From the NCBI GenBank assembly GCA_964202895.1, contig CAXNJM010000001.1:1116001-1180000 (forward strand): DNA of 64,000 nt, read 5' to 3'. Numbering within the stretch: the stretch's first letter is position 1; every line of letters begins with the position of its first letter. This document shows positions 36,794-44,649 of this stretch, one piece after another. The stretch comes from JAJTDS01 sp964202895. Lineage in GTDB: Bacteria > Pseudomonadota > Alphaproteobacteria > Rickettsiales > UBA1997. A model generated the notes under the pieces. It did no database searches. It was given only the letters and a program-made list of their open reading frames with translations, and was not told the DNA's origin. The translations under genes and the position numbers were made by a program.

Positions 36794-36887
36794 AGATTGA
36801 ATAATTTTAATTTTTATAATGATTTAAAAAAGATTTAATGTAGATAATTAAATTTTTTAAAAAAATTATTGCAAGAATTTTGTTAAA

Positions 36888-36949
36888 AATAATACCAAAT
36901 CTCAACTTTAACATTTTTTAAAACTTTAAGGATGGGATTTGGTATTATT
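36888..36949. repeat. 62-bp miniature element with terminal inverted repeats
   Basis: The left end AATAATACCAAATCTCAAC (36888-36906) matches the reverse complement of the right end GATGGGATTTGGTATTATT (36931-36949) at 17 of 19 positions. The right 36 bases recur at 683-718 beside the transposase remnant. Size and ends fit a MITE-like or palindromic element between dapD and rlmH. Confidence 0.7.
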
Positions 36950-36960
36950 GTTGGCAATTC

Positions 36961-37467
36961 TTATTCTTTGTGATAGGGGTGTCCTGCAATAATGGTTTGG
37001 GCACGATAAATTTGTTCAATTAATGTCATCCGAGCAATCATATGAGGCATTGTCATTGCTCCCAGTGAAAGTTGCAAATTTGCCAATTCTAAAACTTCTT
37101 TAGCTAAGCCAAAGGCTCCGCCGATTACAAAATTTAATTCCGAACAGCCATTTAATTGATAATCCGCAATTATTTTGCTAAAATTAAAGCTTGAAAATTG
37201 TTTACCGTTTTCATCAAGGGCAATTAATTTTGAATTATTGCTAAATTTTGAGTTGCTTTTATAAGCCTTGATAATTAACATTGCTTCGGCTTTTTTATAT
37301 TGCTCGATTTCATTATTATTGAAATTTTTCGTTGAGCTTTTTAAATTAATTTCAATAATTTCTAATTTCCATTTTAATCTTTTTTGATAATCTTTTAAAA
37401 TGGTTTGAAATGAAGAATCAAGATTTCCTGAGCCTAGTTTTCCGCAGGCAATAATATTAATTTTCAT
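36961..37467 (-). CDS. rlmH: 23S rRNA pseudouridine-1915 N3-methyltransferase RlmH
   Basis: RlmH is a small SPOUT methyltransferase acting on the assembled ribosome. The ATG at 37467 gives 168 residues, slightly over the usual 155-160. LIALDENGKQFSS, LNFVIGGAFGLAKEV, the knot region LSLGAMTMPHMIARM and the end EQIYRAQTIIAGHPYHK are signatures. A longer frame to 37491 overlaps the start of bioB. Its start codon is 11 bp from that of the divergent bioB. Confidence 0.94.
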   Translation of the reverse strand: MKINIIACGKLGSGNLDSSFQTILKDYQKRLKWKLEIIEINLKSSTKNFNNNEIEQYKKAEAMLIIKAYKSNSKFSNNSKLIALDENGKQFSSFNFSKIIADYQLNGCSELNFVIGGAFGLAKEVLELANLQLSLGAMTMPHMIARMTLIEQIYRAQTIIAGHPYHKE

Positions 37468-37478
37468 AATTTTCAAAT

Positions 37479-38480
37479 ATGATTGAAACAAGTTTTAGTA
37501 GGGTTGGTAGTCAAGATTATAATATTGAGAATTCTCAAACATTAATTCGCCACGATTTTACAGTTGAAGAGATATTATCTCTATTCGATTTACCTTTCAA
37601 TGATTTAATTCTTAAATCTGCCCAAATTCACCGTAAATTTCATCCGGCTAATCAAGTGCAAGTTAGTAGTTTATTGAGTATAAAAACTGGTTCTTGCCCG
37701 GAAAATTGTAAATATTGTCCGCAATCGGCGCACTATAACACTGGGCTTGAAAAAGAGCAATTGATGTCAATTGACAAAATTATTGAATCGGCAATTGATG
37801 CTAAAAATGCAGGAGCTTCTCGTTTTTGCATGGGCGCAGCATGGAGAAGCCTTAACGATAGAGATGTTGATCAAATTTGTAAAATAGTTCAATCGGTAAA
37901 AGAAACTGGCCTTGAAACCTGCATGACTCTCGGTATGCTAACAGCAGAACAAAGCTTTAAATTAAAAGATGCGGGGCTTGATTTTTATAATCACAATATT
38001 GACACTTCGCCCGAATTTTATTCAGAAATTATTACTACCCGCAACTTTTCTGATAGGCTTCAAACCCTTGAAAATGTTAGAAAATCTGGAATCAATGTTT
38101 GTAGCGGGGGAATTGTCGGCATGGGGGAATCCCGTATCGATAGAGCCAGAATGTTGATTATACTTGCTAATCTTCCCAGTCATCCGCAATCGGTTCCAAT
38201 CAATATGCTGGTAAAAGTAGCAGGAACCCCGCTTGAAAATATTGAAAATCTTGATCATTTTGAATTTGTTAGAACTATTGCGATTGCTAGAATTATGATG
38301 CCAGAATCGGTCGTGAGATTATCAGCAGGAAGAAATGAAATGAACGAACAAACTCAAGCTTTATGCTTTCTTGCGGGAGCCAATTCAATTTTTTATGGTG
38401 AAAAACTCCTAACCACCGACAATCCAGAAGTAGCAAGAGATCAAGAATTGTTTAATAAATTAGGAATTGTTGCAAAATAA
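37479..38480 (+). CDS. bioB: biotin synthase
   Basis: This radical-SAM enzyme inserts sulfur into dethiobiotin. It has 333 residues. The radical-SAM cysteines are C73, C77 and C80 in GSCPENCKYCPQSAHYNT; MTLGMLT, YNHNIDTSPEFY and SGGIVGMGE follow, with RLSAGR near the end. No other bio gene is in the window, so the complete pathway cannot be judged. dnaB begins on the next base, so bioB is probably co-transcribed with replication and tRNA-modification genes. Confidence 0.95.
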   Translation: MIETSFSRVGSQDYNIENSQTLIRHDFTVEEILSLFDLPFNDLILKSAQIHRKFHPANQVQVSSLLSIKTGSCPENCKYCPQSAHYNTGLEKEQLMSIDKIIESAIDAKNAGASRFCMGAAWRSLNDRDVDQICKIVQSVKETGLETCMTLGMLTAEQSFKLKDAGLDFYNHNIDTSPEFYSEIITTRNFSDRLQTLENVRKSGINVCSGGIVGMGESRIDRARMLIILANLPSHPQSVPINMLVKVAGTPLENIENLDHFEFVRTIAIARIMMPESVVRLSAGRNEMNEQTQALCFLAGANSIFYGEKLLTTDNPEVARDQELFNKLGIVAK

Positions 38481-39968
38481 ATGTCTACCTTACCGCCCGC
38501 AATGTCAAAAAAAAATAACGACACAGAAAAAGAAAGCACAGCTCTTACATCTCATCTATTAGAAAAAAAAGAGCTTGCTAATTTTGAAATAGAGCAAGTG
38601 GTTATTGGTAGTATTATCACCAATAATAGCTATTATGAAAGAGTGTCTGAATTTCTACAGCCACAGCATTTTTATTATCCTGCTCATCAGGCTATTTATG
38701 AAAAAATAGTTGCCAACCTTGAGAAATCGCAGGTTGCCAATCAAATGACTCTAAAACAATTTTGTATTGATAATCATTTAATAAAAGAGCAGGGTGGTGC
38801 TAATTATCTAGTAGAATTAATTTATAAAGCATCTTCAATTATTGATATTGTTGAATATGCTACCATTATCTATGATTTATTTTTAAAAAGAAAGCTTGCA
38901 ATTATTGGCGAAGATATAGTTATCAATGCTTTTGATAGTCAAAAAGAGGCTTTAGCAAGTCAGCAAATTGAAATGGCGGAAGCAAAATTATTTGAACTTA
39001 CTGAAAATAGTAATGGAAAAAGCGATTTCCGTAATATCTCTTTATCGCTAAAAGAGGCTCTTCAAAATATTGCAATTGCTAGGCAAAGCGATAGCAATAT
39101 CAGCGGTATTTCAACTGGTTTGATAGATGTTGATAAAATGCTTGGCGGAATGCAAAGGTCAGATCTTATAATATTAGCTGGTCGCCCTTCAATGGGTAAA
39201 ACCGCTCTTGCGATTAATATCGCAGTCAATGCTTGCAAGATATTAAATGACGATAACTCTGAAAAGCAGAAGGCGGTAGGTTTTTTCTCGCTTGAAATGT
39301 CTGCTCAACAATTATCAGCAAGAATTTTATCAATGGAAACTAGTGTTAATGCAACTAAATTCCGCACTGGTCAGATTGATGAAAATGAATGGGAGGTTAT
39401 CGCCACAAGAAGTGGTCAAATTTCAAAACTGCCATTTTTTATTGACGATACTCCTGCATTATCAATTTCGGCAATTCGCACTAGAGCAAGAAGAATGGTC
39501 AGAAAGCACAATTTATCTTTGTTGGTTATTGATTATTTGCAATTAATTCGTGGAGTTAAATCTCGCTCTAGCGACGGCAGAGTGCAAGAAATTTCAGAAA
39601 TTACTCAGGGGCTTAAGGCCATCGCCAAAGAGCTTAATATTCCGGTTTTAGCCTTGTCTCAGCTTTCAAGGGCGGTAGAACAAAGAGAAGATAAAAGGCC
39701 ACAATTATCCGATTTAAGAGAGTCCGGTTCAATTGAGCAAGATGCCGATGTCGTTGCCTTTATTTATCGCGAGAGCTATTATCACGAAAGAAAGAAGCCT
39801 CCAGAATCAAAAAGAGAAGAATTTGAAAAATGGGCGGTTGAAATGAGTGAGTTAAATCATTTATCCGAAGTTATTATTGCTAAGCAAAGAAATGGGCCAA
39901 TTGGTAATATTAGCCTTTATTTTGATGCAGAATTTACCAGATTTAATAATTTAGATGGTCATCATTAA
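38481..39968 (+). CDS. dnaB: replicative DNA helicase DnaB
   Basis: DnaB is the hexameric 5'-3' helicase of the replication fork. It has 495 residues. The N-terminal helical domain (about 30-130) binds primase. The RecA-like motor has Walker A GRPSMGKT (234-241), the segment FFSLEMSAQQLSARI, Walker B LLVIDYLQLI, and ALSQLSRAVEQREDKRP with DLRESGSIEQDAD. It directly abuts bioB and shares one base with the start of tsaD. Confidence 0.97.
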   Translation: MSTLPPAMSKKNNDTEKESTALTSHLLEKKELANFEIEQVVIGSIITNNSYYERVSEFLQPQHFYYPAHQAIYEKIVANLEKSQVANQMTLKQFCIDNHLIKEQGGANYLVELIYKASSIIDIVEYATIIYDLFLKRKLAIIGEDIVINAFDSQKEALASQQIEMAEAKLFELTENSNGKSDFRNISLSLKEALQNIAIARQSDSNISGISTGLIDVDKMLGGMQRSDLIILAGRPSMGKTALAINIAVNACKILNDDNSEKQKAVGFFSLEMSAQQLSARILSMETSVNATKFRTGQIDENEWEVIATRSGQISKLPFFIDDTPALSISAIRTRARRMVRKHNLSLLVIDYLQLIRGVKSRSSDGRVQEISEITQGLKAIAKELNIPVLALSQLSRAVEQREDKRPQLSDLRESGSIEQDADVVAFIYRESYYHERKKPPESKREEFEKWAVEMSELNHLSEVIIAKQRNGPIGNISLYFDAEFTRFNNLDGHH

Positions 39969-41062
39969 TGATAGTGCTCGGAATTGAAACCTCTTGCGAT
40001 GAAACTGCGGTTGCGATTATTGAATATAAAAATTCTCAAAAGAAAGTTCTTGCAAATGTTATAAATTCACAAATCCCCCTTCATCAAATTTATGGCGGAG
40101 TGGTGCCAGAGCTTGCTTCAAGAAGTCATCTTGAAATTTTAGATAAATTAATTTTGGAAGCAAAAAACATTGCTAAAATTAGCTTTGAAGAAATTGATGC
40201 TTTTGCAGGAACTTCTGGCCCCGGTTTAATCGGGGCGGTTATTGTTGGAATGATGACTGCCAAAACCCTTGCTTCTCTCTACCGCAAGCCATTTATCGCT
40301 GTAAATCATCTTGAGGGGCACAGTTTAACCGCAAGATTCTCTCATAATATTGAGTTTCCCTATCTTTTATTGCTATTATCGGGAGGGCATTGCCAAATAT
40401 TGCTCGCGAAGGGTGTGGGTAATTATCTAAAAATCGGCGAAACAATTGACGATGCTCTCGGAGAAGCTTTTGATAAGGTTGCTCAAATGCTTGGTATGGG
40501 TTATCCCGGAGGCCCGGCAATTGAACAGATGGCTAAAGAAGGCAATCGCAATAATTTTAAATTACCAAAGCCTTTAATTGATAATAATCATAACGATAAA
40601 AGCAATCTTTACAATTTTTCTTTTTCGGGTCTAAAAACTGCGGTCAGAAGATTGATTGAAAAAGTTAATGAAGAGCCTTTTCACCACCTAACCAGCCCCT
40701 CTAAAATCAGCTTAGAAAATAAAAAAGATATTTCTGCATCTTTTCAATTTACTGTTGCTGAAATTATTGCCAATAGATTAGAAAATGTTTTAAATAAAGC
40801 TGAAATAAAAGCTCTCGTTGCAAATAATCAATTGCAAAATGTTGTAATTGCAGGCGGGGTTGCTGCTAATCAATTTTTATTTAATTATTTACAAAAATCA
40901 GTTGAAAATCATGGTTTAAAATTAATTGCTCCGCCGATTGATCTATGCACTGATAATGCGGTGATGATAGCCTGGGCAGGAATTGAAAATTTATTGTTGG
41001 GTAAAGTTAATGATCTTGATTTTAAGGCTAGAAGCAATTGGCCGCTTGATGATTTTAGCTAA
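39968..41062 (+). CDS. tsaD: tRNA N6-adenosine threonylcarbamoyltransferase TsaD
   Basis: TsaD makes t6A at position 37 of ANN-decoding tRNAs. It has 364 residues. GIETSCDETAVAI is the opening ATPase segment. HLEGH (H114, H118) binds the metal, LLLSGGHCQI and DDALGEAFDKVA follow, and the late Asp lies in PIDLCTDNAVMIAW. Its ATG overlaps the dnaB stop by one base (TAATG), suggesting translational coupling. Confidence 0.97.
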   Translation: MIVLGIETSCDETAVAIIEYKNSQKKVLANVINSQIPLHQIYGGVVPELASRSHLEILDKLILEAKNIAKISFEEIDAFAGTSGPGLIGAVIVGMMTAKTLASLYRKPFIAVNHLEGHSLTARFSHNIEFPYLLLLLSGGHCQILLAKGVGNYLKIGETIDDALGEAFDKVAQMLGMGYPGGPAIEQMAKEGNRNNFKLPKPLIDNNHNDKSNLYNFSFSGLKTAVRRLIEKVNEEPFHHLTSPSKISLENKKDISASFQFTVAEIIANRLENVLNKAEIKALVANNQLQNVVIAGGVAANQFLFNYLQKSVENHGLKLIAPPIDLCTDNAVMIAWAGIENLLLGKVNDLDFKARSNWPLDDFS

Positions 41063-41069
41063 TTAGATA

Positions 41070-41945
41070 TTATCTAGAATGGTTTTTATATCTCATTCTT
41101 GTTTGAATGACGAAATAATCATTGAATTTTTTATAAAAATAATCATAACTTTTTTTCAATTCTTCTTCATTTTTAAATATCGCAAAGCAGGTTGAGCCAC
41201 TGCCAGACATTCTTGCAACCAATGGTTTTAAATTTTTTAACTCCTCAATAATTTCTTTTATCTCGGGGCATATTGAAATAGCTGGGAGGGTGAGATCATT
41301 TTCTATTTGCTTAATAATTTGATAAAATTCTTTATTGGCAATAATTGATTTAAGGGCATTTTCATCGCTAGAATTATCTTGTTTTGTAAGGTTAAATATT
41401 TTTGCGGTAGATAAATTTATTTTTGGATTAATTAATAAAATTGGCAAATCTTCAAAATAAGGAAATTTTTCGATAATTTCTCCTCTGCCTTTGATAATAC
41501 TAGCTTGATCGCTGAAAAAAAATGGAATATCTGAACCAAATTTTAAACTAATTTTAATAAGATCTTCCTTATTTAATTTTAGATTAAAAATTATATTAAT
41601 GGCATCTATAAAACAGCGGGCATTGCTAGAGCCTCCGCCTAGTCCTGCTCCTACGGGAATGTTTTTTTGTAACTTTATTTCTAAATTATTGCTAATTTTA
41701 AATTCTTTAACAAAAAAATCTAAAATTTGAGTCAATAAATTATTTTTTTCATCGACTTCGTTTGAAAATTGACCATTTATTTTTAGGCTAAAATTGTCAC
41801 TTTTAGCAACTGATAATTCATCGTATAAATCAATAAAAGCCATTAGCGAATAAAGATTGTGATAATTATCTTCCCTTTTGCCAAGAATTTTTAAAAATAA
41901 ATTAATTTTGGCGGGGCATTTTCGCTCTATTTTGCTATATTCCAT
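41070..41945 (-). CDS. ispE: 4-diphosphocytidyl-2-C-methyl-D-erythritol kinase
   Basis: IspE is the GHMP-type kinase of the MEP isoprenoid pathway. It has 291 residues. CPAKINLFLKILGKREDNYH is the typical substrate-site opening, VGAGLGGGSSNAR (98-110) is the ATP-binding GHMP motif, and ARMSGSGSTCFAIF is motif 3. It overlaps the upstream SH3 gene by 11 bp. The ispDF fusion that flanks this step is at 48.9 kb. Confidence 0.94.
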   Translation of the reverse strand: MEYSKIERKCPAKINLFLKILGKREDNYHNLYSLMAFIDLYDELSVAKSDNFSLKINGQFSNEVDEKNNLLTQILDFFVKEFKISNNLEIKLQKNIPVGAGLGGGSSNARCFIDAINIIFNLKLNKEDLIKISLKFGSDIPFFFSDQASIIKGRGEIIEKFPYFEDLPILLINPKINLSTAKIFNLTKQDNSSDENALKSIIANKEFYQIIKQIENDLTLPAISICPEIKEIIEELKNLKPLVARMSGSGSTCFAIFKNEEELKKSYDYFYKKFNDYFVIQTRMRYKNHSR

Positions 41946-42414
41946 AGATATCTTGTTTTAATACCCAGCCTTTTTTATTGTTAATTCTAATTTGGCACCA
42001 TAAATCATCGCATTGTAAATATTGGGCTAGTACCTTATTTTCAAGATAGTAAATAATTTTAGAATTATCTTTATTTTTGCGATGCATTGATATTTTTGGC
42101 TTTTTGCTATTTACCATGATGGTTCTTTTTTTCGTTAGTAATGTTTTACTAACCCAGCCAGTTTGTTTTTCGTAATCTTCTATCTCGCACCAATTATCAT
42201 ACTCGCTAATTACTTTGATAGGAGCGGATTTTATTTTGTAAATAAATTTAATCGGATATTGATGACCGGGACCAGCTCTAACATTGGTTTCTTCGCTTCT
42301 TAAGGATGAAAAATAATTAACTTCTTTTATTTCTGAAGAATTTGCCAATGTATTGGAATAAAAGATAGGAATAAAATTGAGATTCAATAAAATAATAAAT
42401 AATATTTTAAACAT
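41935..42414 (-). CDS. secreted protein with two SH3-like domains
   Basis: The ATG at 42414 gives 159 residues with a signal peptide (hydrophobic 2-18). Two bacterial SH3-like units follow: the first has TNVRAGPGHQYPIKFIYK and WCEIEDYEKQTGWVS, the second ISMHRKNKDNSKIIYYLE and LWCQIRINNKKGWVLK. Such proteins usually act in the cell envelope and bind peptidoglycan or other partners; the role here is unknown. It lies between pdxJ (1 bp gap) and ispE (11 bp overlap). Stop is TAG. Confidence 0.82.
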   Translation of the reverse strand: MFKILFIILLNLNFIPIFYSNTLANSSEIKEVNYFSSLRSEETNVRAGPGHQYPIKFIYKIKSAPIKVISEYDNWCEIEDYEKQTGWVSKTLLTKKRTIMVNSKKPKISMHRKNKDNSKIIYYLENKVLAQYLQCDDLWCQIRINNKKGWVLKQDIYGI

Positions 42415-42415
42415 A

Positions 42416-43159
42416 TTAAACCGCTTTATTGATTGCATTATTCATTTTTTCGATAACAATGCCGAGCCCTTCAATTATTGCTTCGCCAATTATGAAATGA
42501 CCAATATTGAATTCGCTAATTTCTTTTATGTTAGCAAGAATTTGAGCGGTTTCATAGTTTAGTCCATGACCTAAATGACATTCTAGACCTATTGAGACTG
42601 CCATTTTGGCACAATCTTCAATTTTATGATATTCTTCTGTTGATTGATTAATTTGATGCAGTTCACAAAATCTACCGCTATGCAATTCAACGATATTGGC
42701 TCCAAGTTCTTTGCATTTTAAGATTTGCTCTTTATTGGCTTCAACAAAAATAGAAACTAGAATATTATGTTGTTTTAGTTTTGTAATAATTTTTGCTAGC
42801 TTATTGCTGTTGCGAATAACATCAAGACCCCCTTCAGTGGTTATTTCCTGCCTTTTTTCTGGAACTATACAAACTGCATTAGGCTTAAATTTGATGGCAA
42901 TTTCAAGCATTTCTTCTGTTGGTGCCATCTCGAGATTAATCGGTAATTTTATTGCTTCTGCTATGGAGGATAAATCTTCATCCCTGATGTGCCTTCTATC
43001 TTCTCTAAGGTGAAGGGTAATGCCGTCGGCACCGCATTTTTGTGCTATCATAGCACCTAAAACGGGGCTTGGATGAGCTCCGCCTCTTGCATTTCTGATA
43101 GTTGCAATATGATCGATATTAACACCGAGTCTGATTCTTCTGTTATTCATTATATTCAT
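42416..43159 (-). CDS. pdxJ: pyridoxine 5'-phosphate synthase PdxJ
   Basis: PdxJ joins 1-deoxyxylulose 5-phosphate and 3-amino-2-oxopropyl phosphate to form vitamin B6 phosphate. It has 247 residues as a TIM barrel. RLGVNIDHIATIRNARGG, ITLHLREDRRHI, LEMAPTEEM, VPEKRQEITTEGGLD and GHGLNYETA are conserved segments. It heads the pdxJ-SH3-ispE run. A second in-frame ATG at 43150 is an alternative start. Confidence 0.95.
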   Translation of the reverse strand: MNIMNNRRIRLGVNIDHIATIRNARGGAHPSPVLGAMIAQKCGADGITLHLREDRRHIRDEDLSSIAEAIKLPINLEMAPTEEMLEIAIKFKPNAVCIVPEKRQEITTEGGLDVIRNSNKLAKIITKLKQHNILVSIFVEANKEQILKCKELGANIVELHSGRFCELHQINQSTEEYHKIEDCAKMAVSIGLECHLGHGLNYETAQILANIKEISEFNIGHFIIGEAIIEGLGIVIEKMNNAINKAV

Positions 43160-43363
43160 TGATAACTCTATAGAATATTTTTGTTTAGGAAACCTCTAAA
43201 AATCGAAATTTAACTCAATAAATTTTAACTTCAGAAATTTTTTGGTTTTGAATTTTTACATTAAAAATTAAGTTCAAAAAATCTTATTTTTACAGCTTAA
43301 TTTGGCAAGGTTTTTTAAGTTTTTTATGAATTTTGGTTGTGGTTTTTGTGTTTTAGTTCCGTC

Positions 43364-43703
43364 ATCCAGAAAGAAGGCAATAGATCCTGCGACTTCGTTA
43401 CAACTCATTCAAGTTATACTCGATTTCTCTTCCTTCGGCAACAAGGGGTTTCAACCCCCTAGATAAAAGGCAACAAGGGGTTTCAACCCCCTAGATAAAA
43501 GGCAACAAGGGGTTTCAACCCCTTGTGGTGAAGTTACATTCCGCCATTATTAAGCCAAGGGGCCGAAGCCCCCCAAGGCAAAAGAATACAAGGGGCTGAA
43601 GCCCCCCAAGGCAAAAGAATACAAGGGGCTGAAGCCCCTTGTTGCCTTCTTTCTGGAACTCCCCCTCTTCGTCATCCCGACGAAAGTCGGGACCCAGACC
43701 TCT
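43364..43703. repeat. palindromic repeat hub 3 with two tandem arrays
   Basis: The gap 43160-43707 has no gene; 43160-43363 is A/T-rich with nothing recognised. Array A has a 32-bp period starting at 43437, 43469 and 43501 (GGCAACAAGGGGTTTCAACC core). Array B has a 33-bp period with GGGG-CTGAAG-CCCC cores at 43559, 43592 and 43625. Each core is a palindrome, GGGGTTTCAACCCC or GGGGCTGAAGCCCC. The hub ends with TCATCCCGACGAAAGTCGGG. Units in each array are almost identical, so amplification is recent. Confidence 0.85.
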
Positions 43704-43707
43704 CCTT

Positions 43708-44649
43708 CTAGATGCCCTTTAGCTTCTTGAAACAAAGAGCTCTATTGATTCCAGATAAGTCTTGTTTAAAATTTTCTAAAACAAAATTATTATTTATAAA
43801 AATTTTATTTACATCTGCGAATTGATCGTGTCCTATTTCTAGAAATATTGGAGAATCTTTCTTTAGAAAATTGCCAACTTTTTTAGCAATAATGCGATAA
43901 AAATCAAGCCCATCAAAACCGCCATCCAGCGATATTAATGGTTCGTAGTCTCTAACATCTGGTTGTAGATCTTTAATATCTGATGTTGCTATGTAAGGCG
44001 GGTTGGCAATAAAAAAATCAAACTCTCCTGAAATATTGTCGAAATTATCGCTATTAACAAAATTTATTCTATCGACAACTTGATTAATGGTTGCATTTTG
44101 TCCGGCAATATTGATTGCTTCGTTACTGATATCGCTAGCAATAGCAGTAAAGTTAGTGAATTGTTTTAAGATGGTTATTGCTAAACAGCCAGAGCCAGTA
44201 AACATTTCTAAGAATCTTTTATTAATTTTAGTGTTATCGTTGTTATTTTTAAAATATTCTATAATCAATTCTATTAATGTTTCCGAGTCTGGTCTAGGGT
44301 CGAGAACATTTCGACTTACTAAAAAATTAGAGTCATAAAATTCTTTATAGCCTCTTATTTTTGATACAGGTTCATTTTCTGACCTTCTTCTAATTAATTC
44401 AAAAAATATTGATTGGTGGTTTTTATCTAGCAAGAAGTTTGGATTGAATACAAGCCACTCTAAAGATTTTTCAGAATTCTTTAATTTAAAGCTGTGAAGC
44501 ATTAGAAGTCTTGAATCTAATATGTAGTTTTGATGGCTAATAAAAACCCCTCCATTCTCTGATGATTTTTCAGAAAATGGAGGGGTTTTTTTTGATTTTG
44601 AGTCTGTTAAAATTTCTATCGCTTTTTTAAGTGCAATATTAATTTCCAT
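43708..44649 (-). CDS. prmC: release factor glutamine methyltransferase PrmC
   Basis: PrmC methylates the Gln of the GGQ motif in release factors; prfA is in the same window. It has 313 residues against about 280 usually. FEMFTGSGCLAI-like segment (LEMFTGSGCLAITIL) binds SAM, and FFIANPPYI is the catalytic NPPY motif. The N-terminal helical domain is interrupted near residues 21-36 (KTPPFSEKSSENGGVF) by sequence encoded in a 49-bp perfect-arm palindrome. Its ATG shares a base with the stop of the DUF2125 gene. The stop (TAG) lies at the edge of hub 3. Confidence 0.92.
   Translation of the reverse strand: MEINIALKKAIEILTDSKSKKTPPFSEKSSENGGVFISHQNYILDSRLLMLHSFKLKNSEKSLEWLVFNPNFLLDKNHQSIFFELIRRRSENEPVSKIRGYKEFYDSNFLVSRNVLDPRPDSETLIELIIEYFKNNNDNTKINKRFLEMFTGSGCLAITILKQFTNFTAIASDISNEAINIAGQNATINQVVDRINFVNSDNFDNISGEFDFFIANPPYIATSDIKDLQPDVRDYEPLISLDGGFDGLDFYRIIAKKVGNFLKKDSPIFLEIGHDQFADVNKIFINNNFVLENFKQDLSGINRALCFKKLKGI
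44542..44590. repeat. palindromic element inserted in frame in prmC
   Basis: AAAAACCCCTCCATT (44542-44556) and AATGGAGGGGTTTTT (44576-44590) are perfect inverted arms. An inner TCTGA/TCAGA stem extends the hairpin with one mismatch. It encodes about residues 21-36 of PrmC, absent from ordinary PrmC proteins. It resembles the in-gene palindromic elements known from Rickettsia, and could also act as an internal terminator. Confidence 0.75.

Noticed and set aside
37479..38480. A laterally acquired biotin operon as in some Rickettsiales
   Set aside because: Only bioB is present, and it is fused into a dnaB-tsaD run; no bioA, bioC, bioD, bioF or bioH is seen.
43437..43640. CRISPR array
   Set aside because: Periods of 32 and 33 bp look tempting, but units are contiguous copies with no variable spacers and no cas genes are nearby.
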